Below, piece after piece: positions 1-12,522 of a stretch of 64,000 nt of DNA. Numbering within the stretch: the stretch's first letter is position 1; every line of letters begins with the position of its first letter. Made by a program: the position numbers and the translations under genes. The stretch comes from Nageia nagi (Eukaryota; Pinophyta): NCBI GenBank assembly GCA_050084985.1, contig JBITNC010000001.1:136958001-137022000 (forward strand), in the 5' to 3' direction. The notes under the pieces are model-generated. The model saw nothing but the letters and a program-made list of their open reading frames with translations, was not told where the DNA came from and ran no database searches.

Positions 1-495
1 CACACAAAGTTAGATTATGTGTTATGGGTTGATAGAATTAATATCAAGTTAGGTATCAAAACATCATCCTATGGATTAGTTTATGGTAAGAGACCAGTGC
101 TTACTATTCATCTAGAGTTTCCTACATTAAAAATCCTACAAGAGTTGGAATACTATGACTTTGAGCCATTGTAAGTCAGATTAAATTAATTGATCAACCT
201 AAAAGAAGATAGAAACAAAGTTTATTAAGCTTTCTATCATATACAAAAAAATTTCAAAAAGTGGTTTGACAAAAAGAAGTCTTCCCAGGTGAAGTTTGAA
301 GTTGGAGATATAGTCCTCAAATGGGACAAGGAAATACCACAACTCGAGAAACATCAAAAATTTGATTCCTTATGGAGTGAGCCTTATATCATTATTGAAG
401 CCTTTTAGAATAACACATTCATATTATAGGATATTTTTGGGTCCTAAGAACTACCTATACTAGTGAATAGAATCCATCTTAAAAATTACTAGGTG
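1..495 (+). pseudogene. Gypsy element A: integrase C-terminal end
   Basis: Decayed C-terminal part of a Ty3/gypsy integrase, cut by the left window edge. The first frame gives a stretch around LVYGKRPVLTIHLEFP, the segment that follows the DDE core in plant gypsy integrases. A second stretch (about 230-495) reads VKFEVGDIVLKWD, then KFDSLWSEPYIIIE, then LPILVNRIHLKNY, which is the GPY/F-type C-terminal module. Stops at about 172, 226, 406 and 427 and one frame change break it. The same module occurs at the integrase end of element B near 38600-38800, so A and B belong to the same lineage. Known: this module helps integrase bind DNA. Inferred: non-functional remnant. Confidence 0.85.
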
Positions 496-686
496 ATCAA
501 GGATTTCATACCACCCGCTAAGCTTATATAATAAATAGTCTTGTTTATTAATTATGTTTCTATCCATTATGTTTATAAATTATTGTATATATTATACTTA
601 CCATAGGTGTAGTTCTTAATGAGGTATATAGCTATTAATGGTGACATTTATTAGGCATGGTGGCATTTTAGTTTGATAGCTATAAA

Positions 687-3600
687 ATGTCTTATCAAAA
701 GATTGACATTCAAAGTGAGATTTTCCTAAAAAAAGCCACTAGCTTTGGCCTTACCTCATCTATCAAGTATGAAATAGCACTTCACATAAAACCTAACATT
801 CCTAATGCATTAATGATTATTAATAGGGGGAAGTTGGAAATACCAAGGAAATAAAACATAGGCATAACTCTATCATCCCTCACTTAGTGAATTTCAAAGC
901 CCAAGTTTTTGAGTGTTTACAAAGCTTTTGGTGCTTGGATTAGAAGGAGTTTTATTTTTCATATAGTTGAAGTAGTGAACTTAATGCTTACCCAACCTAT
1001 AAAGAAACTACTAAGCATAATGGCTAAACTAGAGTAGACTATGGTCATTTCAAGGGGAGAGGCCAAGGAGCTATCAAAGATACATTAAGTATACTTAAAA
1101 AATTCCCTTGTGGTAAAATTCACTAAAAGGGGAGTGCTTAGTCACATGGATACCTAGAAATTTGATGTAGAAAGGCCATTGTTGTAACATGAGAGGATCA
1201 AAGTGGTGGAGAAGGGTAAAATGAAGACCTTAGGTAACAATGTCATGCTTAACCTAAGGTTGGCATATTTTGTGCCATATGAATCTTTCACTTGCCCAGA
1301 GCTACTTACTACCATTGCTTTAAGGCATAATGTGCAAGGTTACATTATCAAGGTATATAAGGAGAAAAAGAAGGGCAAGGAAGAGTCAAATTATTTATAG
1401 GACACCTTATTAGACCACTCCCTTACCTCCATTGTGAATGCACTTATGGTTCCAGATGATTGGAGATTCCATGTTAAAAATTAAGTTGATCTAAGAAAAG
1501 AAAAATGAGACTTTTATCAATATGAGGATGATATGACCAATTAGCTTGATGATATATATGGAGGGAATACCACCAAGCTACTCTAGAGCTATGATACTAT
1601 ATTATTTGAGAAAACTCAAGACAAACAAGTCCTACAAGCTCTGGCAATGATTCTTGGGTGTATGACCCAAATTGAAGATGATGAGTCCATGGTTAGGATG
1701 ACTTACAACAATATGGAAGGGTTAGTATGTTATGAATTTGCTTCCTTATTATTGAATGAAATTAGAAATAATCTATTCAATATTGATAAGAGAGATTTTA
1801 GGCACTCCTATCTATGGTGGTTGATTTTTCATCAAAATATGCAATTTTTGGTTGATAAGGGATTATCTATAGTGCCGACTATTTCTTCCACAACTCTTAC
1901 ATTAATTGATATGAGGGTGTTGATACTCACCAAAGTTCATGGATCTTACTATGAGTTTATGGAGAAATGCTTTTCCCCTATCATGAATATTTTCATAAGG
2001 ATAACTACACATAGACTGAACCAAAGAAGCACGAAGAGCTATAGATTAGCTACAAAATTGGAGACTTTCCTAAAAGATAAGATAATCATTTTGAGGTATG
2101 GGTATTTTGAAACTTCCTTTTTTCTACCCAAATTTGTTACCTTACAATTGTATTCTTTAGAGATGAGTAGAAAATTCATGCAATAGAAACTAGATATGGG
2201 TTCAACAGTAATTGCAATCCTGTAGTCAAAGTGCTAATTGTAGCGAGTAGTTTTACACTAATAGAAGTAGATTATAAAGATGAATTATCAAAGTTTATAG
2301 TTCAAAATTTTAATTTATAAAAAGTAGAAGATAATTGGATGTATTACCCCTTATGGGAATGCACATAAATAATAAAAGCAAATAAAAAATACTTGATGTT
2401 CAATCATGAAGCTTGACCCCATATTGAATATTTTGCTAACCATACTAAGCAAGAAGCTGAAACATACCTAGAGTGAGAATTTAGTATTTTGGATAAGGCT
2501 TGGATGACCTTAGGAGGGTTGAAAAAGTATAGAATATGGGAAACTAGAATATAAGATTTTTCCTCAACCCTAGAGGTCATTACCTAGCTACAAGATGAAT
2601 TGAAATGGGATCTTAATAAAATTGAATATTTTACTAAGTATAGATTTGAATATACCACTAAGGAAACACATGTTGAAAGTAAACCTTTTGTGAGTTTAAG
2701 CATGATCAGTATTGGCATGCATAGTATTATAAAGACCTACTTCCAGATAAGGAGCAACCCTTACCATCAAATTTTTAAGGCAAGACATCATAAGATGATC
2801 AACCATTGGTGCAATGGGAAGAAGAGCTCAAAGACCCTAAAATAAGAAAACTTGAAGAAGGGTCAAACTCAAAAGTAGGACCAAGGAAGAGAAAGGATGA
2901 ATCTAGTGGAAATGGTTGCTACTTTCTAGGAATCTTTCCCTAAGAAGCAAAGAATAATTAAGTTAAAAATCAAAGAAGCAACTAAGGAACAATAAGCCTT
3001 AGAGAAAAATTAGCCTGTAAAGAACCTATCCCTAAGAAATTATTGGCCCCATCTTTATAGGTACAAGAGGAGGAGCCAGATCCAAGCATGAGAGATACTA
3101 AACTCTTAGATGTGGAGATCCATAAACCTCAAAGCATAGACACTGTAGCATTTTAAGATACAAAAGAAGAAGTTACAGATGAACTGTAATAAGGGGGAGG
3201 AAATGTGCTTTAATCTAGTGTAATAGCACCAAGAGGAGAAGTAGGTAGAGATGGATATGATGATGATAATGATCCCAATAAGAAGAAAGACTTTGACCCA
3301 ACAAAAAAAGCACTAGAGAAAGATGTAGCTACTACAAAAGAGGGAGAAGAAGAGAAACAAGAAGAATCCATTGTAGAAACATCAAAAGAGATGTCTTCCC
3401 TAGAAACACCTACATCAACTTCAAAAGTAGGCACATCTCATCATTCTTTGATTTCTTATTAATCTACCTTAGGTGAAGAAATACAAAGCATTTTTTCTAC
3501 TCAAGTAGTAGATCCCATTGATTGGGAAACATTCATTAATAAATCCCTTGTACTCCTAATGCAATAAGAAAAACTATTGAGTAAAGTTACAGATATAGGG

Positions 3601-4890
3601 GGATATTAAAATTTCATAGATGCCCTTAAAGGATGGGTAGCTAGATACAACCCCTATGATCATTATAAATGTAAATATGCAAAGTGCCTTGATAGTAAAT
3701 CAGTCTAGGTTTTTAGTTAATACTTCCTTGGTTACTGAAAAAAGTCTACAATCTATGGAGAATAAAATAGATAAACTAAATAAAAAGATTAAGCAACTCA
3801 AAGGAGACTATGCTCAGAATGATAAAATGATAGCTAGATTATAGAATCAAAATAAATAATTAATTAAAAAGTTTGCCAACCAAAAGAATGAGCATGATAA
3901 GAACCTATGCAAGTCTAAGGTGGAGCTAGAGATTTGAATAAGTAGATTGAAGAGATCAAGGCTCAATCTAGCACAATAGAGAGAGAAAAACTTAGAAACT
4001 AGAAGAGCTTAAAAATACTATAGCATCCAATAAAGTTTTAAATGATGATAAGGTAAAGCTATTGCAAATCATTAAGGACCACATGAAAAATTTGGTGGAG
4101 AAGATTGGAGAAAGAATGGTTAGCCTATCCAAACTATATTATTTGAAAAATTAAGAGGAATAGGCTATACTTTTATATGATGATCAAACTAGGATCCAAA
4201 AGTTAGCCTTACAATCCTTGAGAGCAAAAATTGAAGAATTACAAAGTTGGCTCAGGGTTATAATAGAAAAAGATTTGGCCATTGTAAATCCAAGGCCAAA
4301 ATAGACAATTTTGAAAAGAATAAAAGATATTTATGATTTAAAATATTTTACATTAGCCTTGGACCTAGAAAAGGATCAATTAAAGTTAACAATAAGCTTT
4401 GTAAATATGTTTTTCAATTCTTTAATTTAATTGAAGGCTCTCAAATTATGTTAAGAGTCATATGTATAAAGTAGTGCCAACCATTGGGTGGAAAATACTA
4501 AGTCATTCTTAGATAGAGATTCAATAATAAACTTATCTAAGAAGTAACTCTCAAACCTAGAAGAAATGAGTGAGCATGCTTAGGAAGTGATTTCTAGATT
4601 TTTGAATGATGGAAAACTAGAGAATGATATGATGGATTTAGAGAAAATATTGTAAATTTTCAAGCATGCCCCATCCTATCACAAGTAGATATTAAAAATC
4701 TCTAGGATATATATAAGAAGCTCCAATCCTTATTTCTTACATAATTGATTCCTCAACATTAGGCTCTACAAAAAGATATAATTGGGAAAGCAAGTGGGAG
4801 TGGTCAATAAGGGTTCTATTCTCTAGCAAGTTGAAGACCCCAAAGAGCCATCAAAAGATTGTTATTATTGTAGAATTACACTCTGAAAGG
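687..4890 (+). pseudogene. Element A: large extra reading frame downstream of integrase
   Basis: Long decayed frame starting about 190 bases after the integrase end. From the ATG at 687 (MSYQKIDIQSEIF) one frame runs to 2186, about 500 codons, broken only by single stop codons. Readable blocks are FVPYESFTCPELL (about 1280), then SYLWWLIFHQNMQFL and SYYEFMEKCF (1800-1980), then an acidic, Lys/Thr-rich linker (3225-3460), then charged, heptad-like coiled-coil segments (3700-4400). The tail near 4840 reads KEPSKDCYYCR. Total span is about 1400 codons. I recognise no catalytic domain. A related frame occupies the same place in element B (56965-60082), with matching blocks such as LLCWLLLHQYLNIF and SYYDFM. 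Inferred: an additional ORF carried by this gypsy lineage; Athila-type env-like ORFs sit in the same position but I see no clear membrane segment. Confidence 0.7.
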
Positions 4891-6640
4891 GGTAATATTT
4901 TTTTACATTCATTATTCTTTTATTTATTTATTCCTTTCCCAATAAAACCCCTTCTTTACTTCCTATTTCTTATTCTCATTTCTTTCATTTGTAAATACTT
5001 ATGCAAAATTCAATCCTAGGTTTACATTGTATATACTTAATCTTTTTTCTTAAGAGTCTTGTATTATATTTACTTATAGTTAGGATGTGGTTTTGTTTTA
5101 AGAATTTCCCAAATCATATTTATATTACTAGGTCTTATTTAGTAAACTACTATTCAAAACTATCATTTTATTGTAAGGCACATGTTGTTTGTGTATTGTT
5201 GAATCATTCATATCTAGGAAATGTGTATAAGTCATAAGCTGAAGAGTATCAATTTTATTAAATATACCAAGTTATTCTTAGGATTTATCTATATCTAATA
5301 TAGGTATTATTCTATTTAGTCTACTTGTATATATAAAGTCAAGTCTAGACCCTATCTTGAGTCTTGTTACTTAGGTTTCAATCTTATGTAGTTTGGGTGT
5401 TATTTCTTAGCATTATTGTACATAATGGTTAGTTTAAGTTAATTCATGTAATGATCATTAGAGTCAAGTGAAATAGGGCTCATAAAAATTTAGAGGTGAC
5501 ATAATACTTTCTAATGGAAATCAGTGGGCTCTAGATAGCTTAGTGAATGGGAGTTATTCATAAATAGATATTCATATGGCCCTGTAAATTTTGGGTGATG
5601 ATATCATATCTTTTTTGAGAAATCAGTAGATGATAAACATCTAAGTTTCAACAATACTTGTCAATGTGTAACAAGACTTGCTAGGGGCAAGTGAAGACTA
5701 TAAGAAGAGAAGAACACCCAGGTCCATTTAATCAAGAATGTGTGACCTTCAAGACTCTACCAATGTGTTGATTACAACTCATTTTTATGTGGAAGTAGTA
5801 TAGTAGTTGATACCAAAACTATAGAAGAAGCATTTAATGATTACATAGGGTTGGTAGATCATCGATTGATTAAGCAACTTGATTGTACATACAAAGATGG
5901 TGAACCATACCTCATAAATTTAGCTATAGTTTAGATGTGCCATGGTCAACAAATAAAGGATAACTGATTACAATTGGATAGGTACATGGTTGAAGCTCTA
6001 TAAATTCCAAGAATTGGTATTGCATCAAGACCATAATCTATAATCAATCATAGTTGTTCATTCTCCTATACATGATTGTAAATATTTATGTCTATTGTAT
6101 TCTTAGTCAATAGGGTATTTGTATTCATTAATGGTATACAACCACCCATTTTGTAAATAGAACATTATAAATAGTGGACTATTAGAGGTCCAATAGGTCA
6201 TACATTTTAGCAAAGTTTCCCAATATGAGAAGTGTTTTTATATATGATAATGCAATACTATGGTATTTTTCCCTCTATAATTTATGGCTATTATCTTATT
6301 TTGTAATCATTATGTATGAAGCTTTGTCATAAATTGTGGCTATGTATTATGATTGCATGACTCCAAGAGTAAGGTAGTTGTTCTCTTGTTAGTCTTGGCA
6401 ATGTATTATTACCTATGTAGTGATGCCCAAGTTGATTAGTTTAGTTTGCTTTCTATAGTTTAGATTTTGATCTATTTCCTATTACTCTTAACCTCTTTTA
6501 TCTCTTTCTAATTATTTTTGACCTCTTTCATAGATAGGAACCAACCTATAACCTGAAGATTGAGAAGAAAACCCTTATTTAGTGCACTATCCCACCACTT
6601 TTGCTCTTTCAAGAACCCTACTATTACCAGGAAATGGAGA
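4891..6640 (+). mobile_element. Element A: probable 3' untranslated region and 3' LTR
   Basis: AT-rich non-coding sequence directly after the extra reading frame. A good TATA motif (tataaatag) lies at 6166-6174, and the stretch ends in a pyrimidine-rich segment with agaagaaaaccc near 6565, as in many plant LTR leaders. There is no second LTR in the window, so the exact ends and target duplication cannot be fixed. Inferred from position and TATA box only. Confidence 0.35.
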
Positions 6641-7556
6641 ATTTACTAGAATAAACCTTTAGGCTACATTATGTTGATAAATAATGAGATCCAAAATTAT
6701 GTTACATATACCAAAATATTTCTTTGATAATTTAATTAATCAAAAATAGCAACATTTGTTCCTTGGTTTTACATGTAATTTAATAAAATAGAAAAAGTTT
6801 AAAATGTTATTAAAAGGATTTAAGAAAATGCCATTATTTCACAAATATTCTTCAAATTGATGAAAGGAATAAAAAATAAAAATAGAAATTTCGATCAAAT
6901 TATGAAAATCAAAGATTCCACTATGTGCTAATTAGGTTTGGTGGTGTGATATCTCTATTATTTACTAATTAAAGTCCATTAGATATGTAAAATTTGTATA
7001 GACAATAATACAAATGTATATGATATTAAAATGAATATTTTGATAAAGTATAATGCTAACAATGTTTCATAGTTTAGGCCATGGCAACCCCATGAGTGGA
7101 ATGTCTTCAAAATCATAGGTGAAAATGATGAAAAACAAGTAAAAAATATTGGGGCATGTCAAAATACCACATCAACTAAATGATTGTAGACTATATGCTA
7201 TAATAACATTAGTATAAAAAGGAAGTGTCATATTTATTTTATCCTTTCTTATTTCAAATGTAAAATTATTATCATGGATGTGATTTATGTGGGTATTATT
7301 TATTTTATTTCAACAAATTATCCTAGATATTAGGACCTTTACGGTACCTCAAGAGTTGCTTCAAGTAAAAGATAACATTTTGGTCTGAATAATAAGAAGC
7401 CATTCAAGACCAAAAGGGGGGAAATGAGATATCATATTCAACATATGAATCTTAACAAGGGAAGTTTATTTTGAATTTGGAAAATTTTCACTTCTCTAAA
7501 GTTCTTTAGATTATGCAATTTTAATGTTTTCATTTCATATTCAAAGAGGGGCAAAA
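6641..7556. other. Unassigned AT-rich stretch
   Basis: No convincing coding or structural feature. Two purine-rich runs, near 7420 (aaaaggggggaaatg) and 7545-7556 (agaggggcaaaa), look like polypurine tracts; the second is directly followed by the LTR-like TGTAGACACC. The stretch may be the decayed 3' interior of the element that owns that LTR. Confidence 0.3.
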
Positions 7557-8251
7557 TGTAGACACCTAAAAATTATTTATTATTTATTTAATAAATCATA
7601 TTTTATATATCTCTAAAAGTGTTAAAAGCAATATTACAAATGCCAAGATAAAGTTGATATTACAATGCAATTCCATGTGTTACATTAAATGCTATATTAT
7701 TTACCATGGTTCATATTTTAAAGTATATTGAATACAACAATGATTATATGATTACTATGATTTAGGTTTAACTCCTTTCTATTTTCTTGTAGATTATAAA
7801 TAAAGGAGTTGGAGGTTGACATCCCTGTTGGATCTCTCTAATAAGTGGTTGTCCAATACATCATACTTATGGTATCTTTTTATGCCACCTATTATAATAT
7901 TTGTTTGCTCTAAGCTATTACTATATGTTATATTTTATGCATCATCTAACATTGTAGTTATTATGGCATTCATCTCGTAGAGTTCTTATGCCCCCCATTC
8001 TATGCTAGTCTATGATCTAGAGCTAATAATAGAGGAAACATCATTATTGGATTATGCATGATCAATTTCCCTTATCAAAATCCATCTATGATCTAATCCA
8101 TTCCTCCATACTTCCTTGCTACACCTTGAGGATTATCATATCATTATCAAGTGCATACTTTTTATGTATTTATTTGCATATTTGAATTAGTGCTATCCTA
8201 GTAGATTTATTTTGTGTTTATATTTATTATTTACACAATTTAGTATCTACA
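7557..8251 (+). mobile_element. LTR of family E (3' LTR or solo LTR)
   Basis: Starts TGTAGACACCTAAA immediately after a purine-rich tract (agaggggcaaaa) and ends TTTAGTATCTACA, an imperfect inverted copy of the start. Length is about 695 bp. A TATA motif lies at 7795-7803. A diverged relative occurs at about 26539-27212, sharing the stretch around the TATA box, a block near the 3' end (aagtgcatac... against aaggtgcacac...) and the ctaca ending. The polypurine tract makes a 3' LTR more likely than a solo LTR. No target duplication was established. Confidence 0.6.
7770..7810 (+). promoter_or_regulatory. LTR family E TATA box inside a perfect 9-bp inverted repeat
   Basis: aactccttt at 7770 and aaaggagtt ending near 7810 are exact inverted copies that bracket the TATA motif (tataaataa, 7795-7803). 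The related LTR near 26713-26750 keeps at least 8 bp of both arms and its own tataaaagg. Conservation in two diverged copies suggests a functional hairpin or paired binding site at the transcription start. Confidence 0.5.
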
Positions 8252-8274
8252 CAAAGTATGGAACAATAATCAAT

Positions 8275-9430
8275 GCCTATATATATGTATGCAAAATGAA
8301 ATCTCTAGAAGAAGGTATGGAAATTTGTTAAAGAGTAGTTTAAAAAGGTTTTACCTTGAAAATTATGGTTGTGACTACCCTAATAGACATGTATGCAAAA
8401 TGTGAAATAATGCATAAGGCCTGAGAATTCTTTCATAAGATGAATTATGTGATATAAAATTATTTAAATATAGTATCATATGATCCAAAAAGTAGCTTGG
8501 AAAAGAAAAATAAATTTTCAAAATAGATATTTTCTAAGTATAAAAAACCAATCCAAAAGTGGTAAGTTGGTAAGAAACATAAATCCTAGGAATTATTTAA
8601 CAAGATGCATGTTTCAGAAATAGTTTTATGAAATGTAATGGGTGTGTGCATGTGTCTACTTGGTGATTGTAAATCAAATTTTGTGGTTGTGAATGCCCTA
8701 ATAAGCATGCATGCAAAATGTGTAAGAATTAAATAAGGCTAGAGAATTATTTAACAAAATGCATGATGCATACATAGTTTCATGGAATGCAATGATCATA
8801 GGATATACATAAAATGGATTTTTGAAACCTTTTCTACCATTCTTCTAGCATGTACATAAAAATATTTATTTATTTCCTTCTCTAAGCTATTTTTACACCT
8901 AATAATTGCATCTATTTAAAAGTCTCTACAACCTTCTATTTTGTGCATATCTTGCCATTGTGGTCTTAATCATTATATATGCATTCTTCTTTATGTAGTA
9001 TAGGGAGATTTTAAATTCATCTTCTATAATGATTGTATGATACACATAAAATGGATGTTCTAAAAATTAAATACCCATAGGAATATGCAAAACATAGAAG
9101 TATATACAAGATATGAGATTTGTTTCATAATATGCATGATGTAAGTAAAGTTTCATAGTCTGTAAGGATTGCACAACACATAAAATGGGTGTTTTGAAAA
9201 GGCCCATAGATACATAAAACATGTGTAAGAATACACAAGACTTAGGATTCGTTTGAGAAGATATATGATGCAAACAAATTATCATAGTTTGCATTAATTA
9301 CATGATACAAAAAATAGTTTTTTTTGAAAAAGACCCATATATAAATGAAATATTTGGAAGAATACACAAGACCTAGGACTTGTTGGATAAGATGCATGAT
9401 GCAAATAAAGTTTCATGGTCTATAATGATT
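8275..9430 (+). pseudogene. Decayed PPR (PLS-class) units
   Basis: Several broken fragments of a pentatricopeptide-repeat protein, a family that binds organellar RNA. Seen: a stretch like LEEGMEI with VVTTLIDMYAKCEI (8300-8410), then VVVNALISMHAKCV with FNKMHDAYIVSWNAMIIGY (8680-8810), then three tandem copies of a unit of about 130 bp (about 9030-9430) ending in KMHDANKVSWSIMI. Frameshifts and stops are frequent. A fragment reading MCLLGDC, normally from the C-terminal E motif, is fused directly ahead of VVVNALI near 8645-8690, so units have been rearranged. Reading on the opposite strand at 9067-9294 is a by-product of the tandem repeat. Confidence 0.75.
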
Positions 9431-9479
9431 ACAAGATTCATATATTTTCTAAAAGAATGTAAAATAATTCAAAACATGG

Positions 9480-9480
<1 letters not shown>

Positions 9481-9537
<57 letters not shown>
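9481..9537. repeat. (AT)n microsatellite
   Basis: Alternating AT for 57 bases with one phase slip near 9506. Confidence 0.95.
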
Positions 9538-9542
<5 letters not shown>

Positions 9543-9914
9543 CAGCATAATACAAGCTCATGGACTATGGAAGAATATTGCAAGATCACAAATTGAAATA
9601 CCTACTTGCACCTCATCTCCTCTCATATCACCTTGCTAATACACCAAATGCATGTCTTGTATCATAATTTTTTTACAAAACATGTGATAAGTTGGTGAAA
9701 ACATTCTTGTAATACTTAGGCAAATGTAGAAAAAATATATGGTTCCTAAGTGGTTTATTAGATCAAAGTTTAAGGGCATACTTGTTGTAGCCATAAATTG
9801 CATTTCCTCTAACCATTTTAGTCCATGATATTGCATATACATCATCCATCATCCACATTTTACATTCATATCTATTATATTTTATGTTCTATTTTATTTT
9901 TTTCAAAAAGTGCT

Positions 9915-9980
9915 ACTTAGGTGTATGGATGTGTCTACTTGGTGCTTGTAAATCAAAATGTTGTGGTAGTAGTATTGTAG
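9915..9980 (+). pseudogene. PPR E-motif scrap
   Basis: Reads VWMCLLGACKSKC, the start of the E motif that follows the last PPR repeat. No flanking repeat is readable. It resembles the E motif at about 21320 and the fused one at about 8645. Confidence 0.5.
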
Positions 9981-10019
9981 AGCATATTTGAATCATTTGA
10001 GTATAATTATGTAATCCTT

Positions 10020-10690
10020 AATCATAATTATGGTACTCTTAAAACATTTTTTATATCATGCATCTTCTCAAACAATTGCCAAATGTTGCATCATGCATCA
10101 ACTTAGAAGTCCATAATTTCCTATCATATGGTGGACTTGAAACATTTCATATCATATGCTTGAAGCATATAGGCTATTTGTGTGGTAAAATTATGATATA
10201 TTGAATAGGTAATCTTGGTAGAAGATATTATATTATTCTTATTATGGAGGTAAGATGACATAACATTTAAATTTTTGGGTTGAACAATTGCTAAGTATTA
10301 CAAGTATATATTTTCCAACTTACCACTTTTGTTTGAAGCTATAGAGCAGATTTGAATAATTTCATATCATATATAGCTACATACTTTTCATACCATATGA
10401 TGTATTTATATAGTTCCATATCATATGGTACAATTGCATCATACATGACTATATGGTATACTTAGATCAATTTCATATCATATGGTATGTATGCATTTTT
10501 TCAAACTATATGGTGTGCTTATATCATTTCATATCATATGTTGGTACATTTGAATCATTTTATATGCACTTGTAATTTCATATCATATGGTACAATAACA
10601 TCATTTTAGACTAATATGATGTAATTAGATCATTTCATATCATATGTTAGTGTATTTAGATCATTTTATATTATATGGTGCACTTGATCA
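10020..10690. repeat. Interspersed CATATCATATGG repeat block
   Basis: The core tttcatatcatatgg or close variants recurs about a dozen times at irregular spacing (roughly 30-70 bases), separated by related text such as tacaattgcatca and ttagatcatt. It looks like a heavily decayed tandem array. No coding potential seen. Confidence 0.6.
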
Positions 10691-10739
10691 TGAACATACC
10701 TTTTTATTTCATCATTTGCATATATATATTAACTTAGAT

Positions 10740-11790
10740 TGTACCAAACTAAATGTGCTTCATTTAGCGCATGGGTCATCAAGTCATGCCTATCATGACA
10801 TGCCATGGCTTACCATGCCATGTGGAGTTAATCAAACTTCATTTTAGCCCAAATGCTTTACAATTTTTTATTAACCATGGTATAAACATCATTTGATTAG
10901 TCTATTCTCTATACTAGTCAATTATCCAAGATTAACTAGCATTTAATTAAAAAAGTGGAAATAATGTTTGATTAGCTCACAATGTTGAATGAACATTTGG
11001 GCTAAGCATCATTTGATTAATCCTAAAATTGATGATGCTCAATTAATCCCCTAGTATTGATGATGTTTGGTTATCTCATGCTCACCACCTTGAATATTTA
11101 TCTTGCATATCGAGAATGTCATTAATGGCCTAGGCTAATAGAACTATATTTATGTCGTTTAAACATAGGTTTATTAACACATACATCACATCATCTCACC
11201 TCTAGTTTGAATGTTACCAACTATCATACTTATACATGTTAATATTGAGGTTAATCAAATTGTATTTATGAGGTTTATACATAGGTCGATTAACCCATAC
11301 ATCATATCACTTGCATAAAATTTTGAACATCACCAACCATCGTACACATATTAATTAATGTGAAGGTTAATTGAACTTCAATTAGACTCTATATGCAAGT
11401 TAATTAAACTCTAACCCATATGGTTAATCACACATGAAGGATGACTCAGTTACTTAGTCGATTAAATAAAGTTCGATTAACACCCCTTTATAAATCAAAA
11501 GCTAGTTATTCTTGATCACATTATTTTATGCATGTTTGAATGTGGATGTTGTAGGGAGATATTGGTTGGAAAGTGAAGCTCAATACCAAGTAGGATTTTC
11601 CAATTCCTAGGCCCTATTTATTCATTTTGTAATGCATGAATGTTTAGGCACATTCTAAGGTTTTTTTATGTACATGTTTTTCATGTTGCACTCCATGAAA
11701 GTATACTTCATGTAGTTTTTTTAAAAAATCCTTTTCAATGTAATGTATTTTGTGCATATTTTATGATCATTGTAGGTTATGAAACTCTAT
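10740..11790 (+). repeat. Left arm of a ~1-kb inverted repeat
   Basis: Non-coding sequence rich in gattaac/gttaatc motifs. Its reverse complement is found at about 24900-25985, running from atgggtcatcaagtcatg (near 10780) through ccatgtggagttaat and caataccaagtaggtttt-like text to tacatgtttttcatgttg (near 11670). I judge the arms to be about 75-80% alike by eye. Shorter related motifs occur at 15430-15950. Likely two copies of one transposon or LTR inserted in opposite directions; TG/CA ends and target duplications were not found. Confidence 0.7.
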
Positions 11791-12199
11791 CTGCATCATA
11801 CCCTTCAAATCCTTGTGCTCATATTTTGTATCTCAATAGTTAGTTTTAAAACCTTCAAGCTCCAAATCTATCTTAGTTGGAAAACCATACTCAATCCTTT
11901 ATTAATGTATGTATAATTATTTGCACTAATAATAATGCTTAAAGAGTTACTCTTACTATAGATTTATACTTTAAATTCAAATACATTTACTATTGTAATT
12001 GCAAATAATTAAAATTCCATTTCCAATGTGTACCAAATAATTGTATTATAGTTGATAATATTTTACAAAAATATATCTATATATGGATATTTCACATAAA
12101 GTGTCATTTACATAAAATCCCATTCATACAAAAATGCATCATATTAGGTGTAGGATCCTACCAAAGTGATTGCCTCATTGCTAGATAGGTTCACCATCA

Positions 12200-12405
12200 A
12201 AAAGAAATATTAAGGCATATTAATCTTCCATGCCCTTTCAATCATTTAGGAGCTACTAAAGATCCAAATGAGAGGTAGGGAGCTGCTAACAACCTAAATG
12301 GGAAGTAGGGAGTTTCTAATGATTCAAATGAGAAGTATAGAGTGATTGATGAACCAAATGAGAAGTATGTCAAATGTCCATACTTTGATAGTAAAACAAA
12401 ATGAG
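12200..12405 (+). pseudogene. Coding-like fragment with a ten-residue tandem repeat
   Basis: One frame reads HINLPCPFNHLGATKDPNER, then units of ten residues (pattern xDPNEKYGVS) repeated about four times in steps of 30 bp between about 12260 and 12375, then YVKCPYFDSKTK. Two units carry a TAG where Tyr is expected. The 30-bp register and the conserved Asn-Glu/Gly-Lys core suggest that the array was once translated. I do not recognise the protein. No start codon or partner exon was found. Confidence 0.45.
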
Positions 12406-12522
12406 TGGTTAGAAGTTTACATTTGCATATTTATATTTCTCAATCAACACATATAGCCTAAAAAAGAATAATAACATGAATAATTTGCTAATTAATTGAT
12501 AACTAAGGTTTTTACTCATTAA

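Noticed and set aside
3210-3434. Minus-strand open frame rich in Ser/Phe
   Set aside because: It is the complement of the acidic Lys/Thr-rich linker of the element A extra frame, which is the supported reading.
4831-5237. Two hydrophobic open frames after the element A extra frame, considered as an envelope-like membrane segment
   Set aside because: Very T-rich non-coding DNA gives Phe/Leu/Ile runs by chance; nothing comparable ends the copy in element B.
9067-9294. Minus-strand open frame of 75 codons with an internal repeat
   Set aside because: Antisense to the tandem PPR units, which read sensibly on the plus strand.
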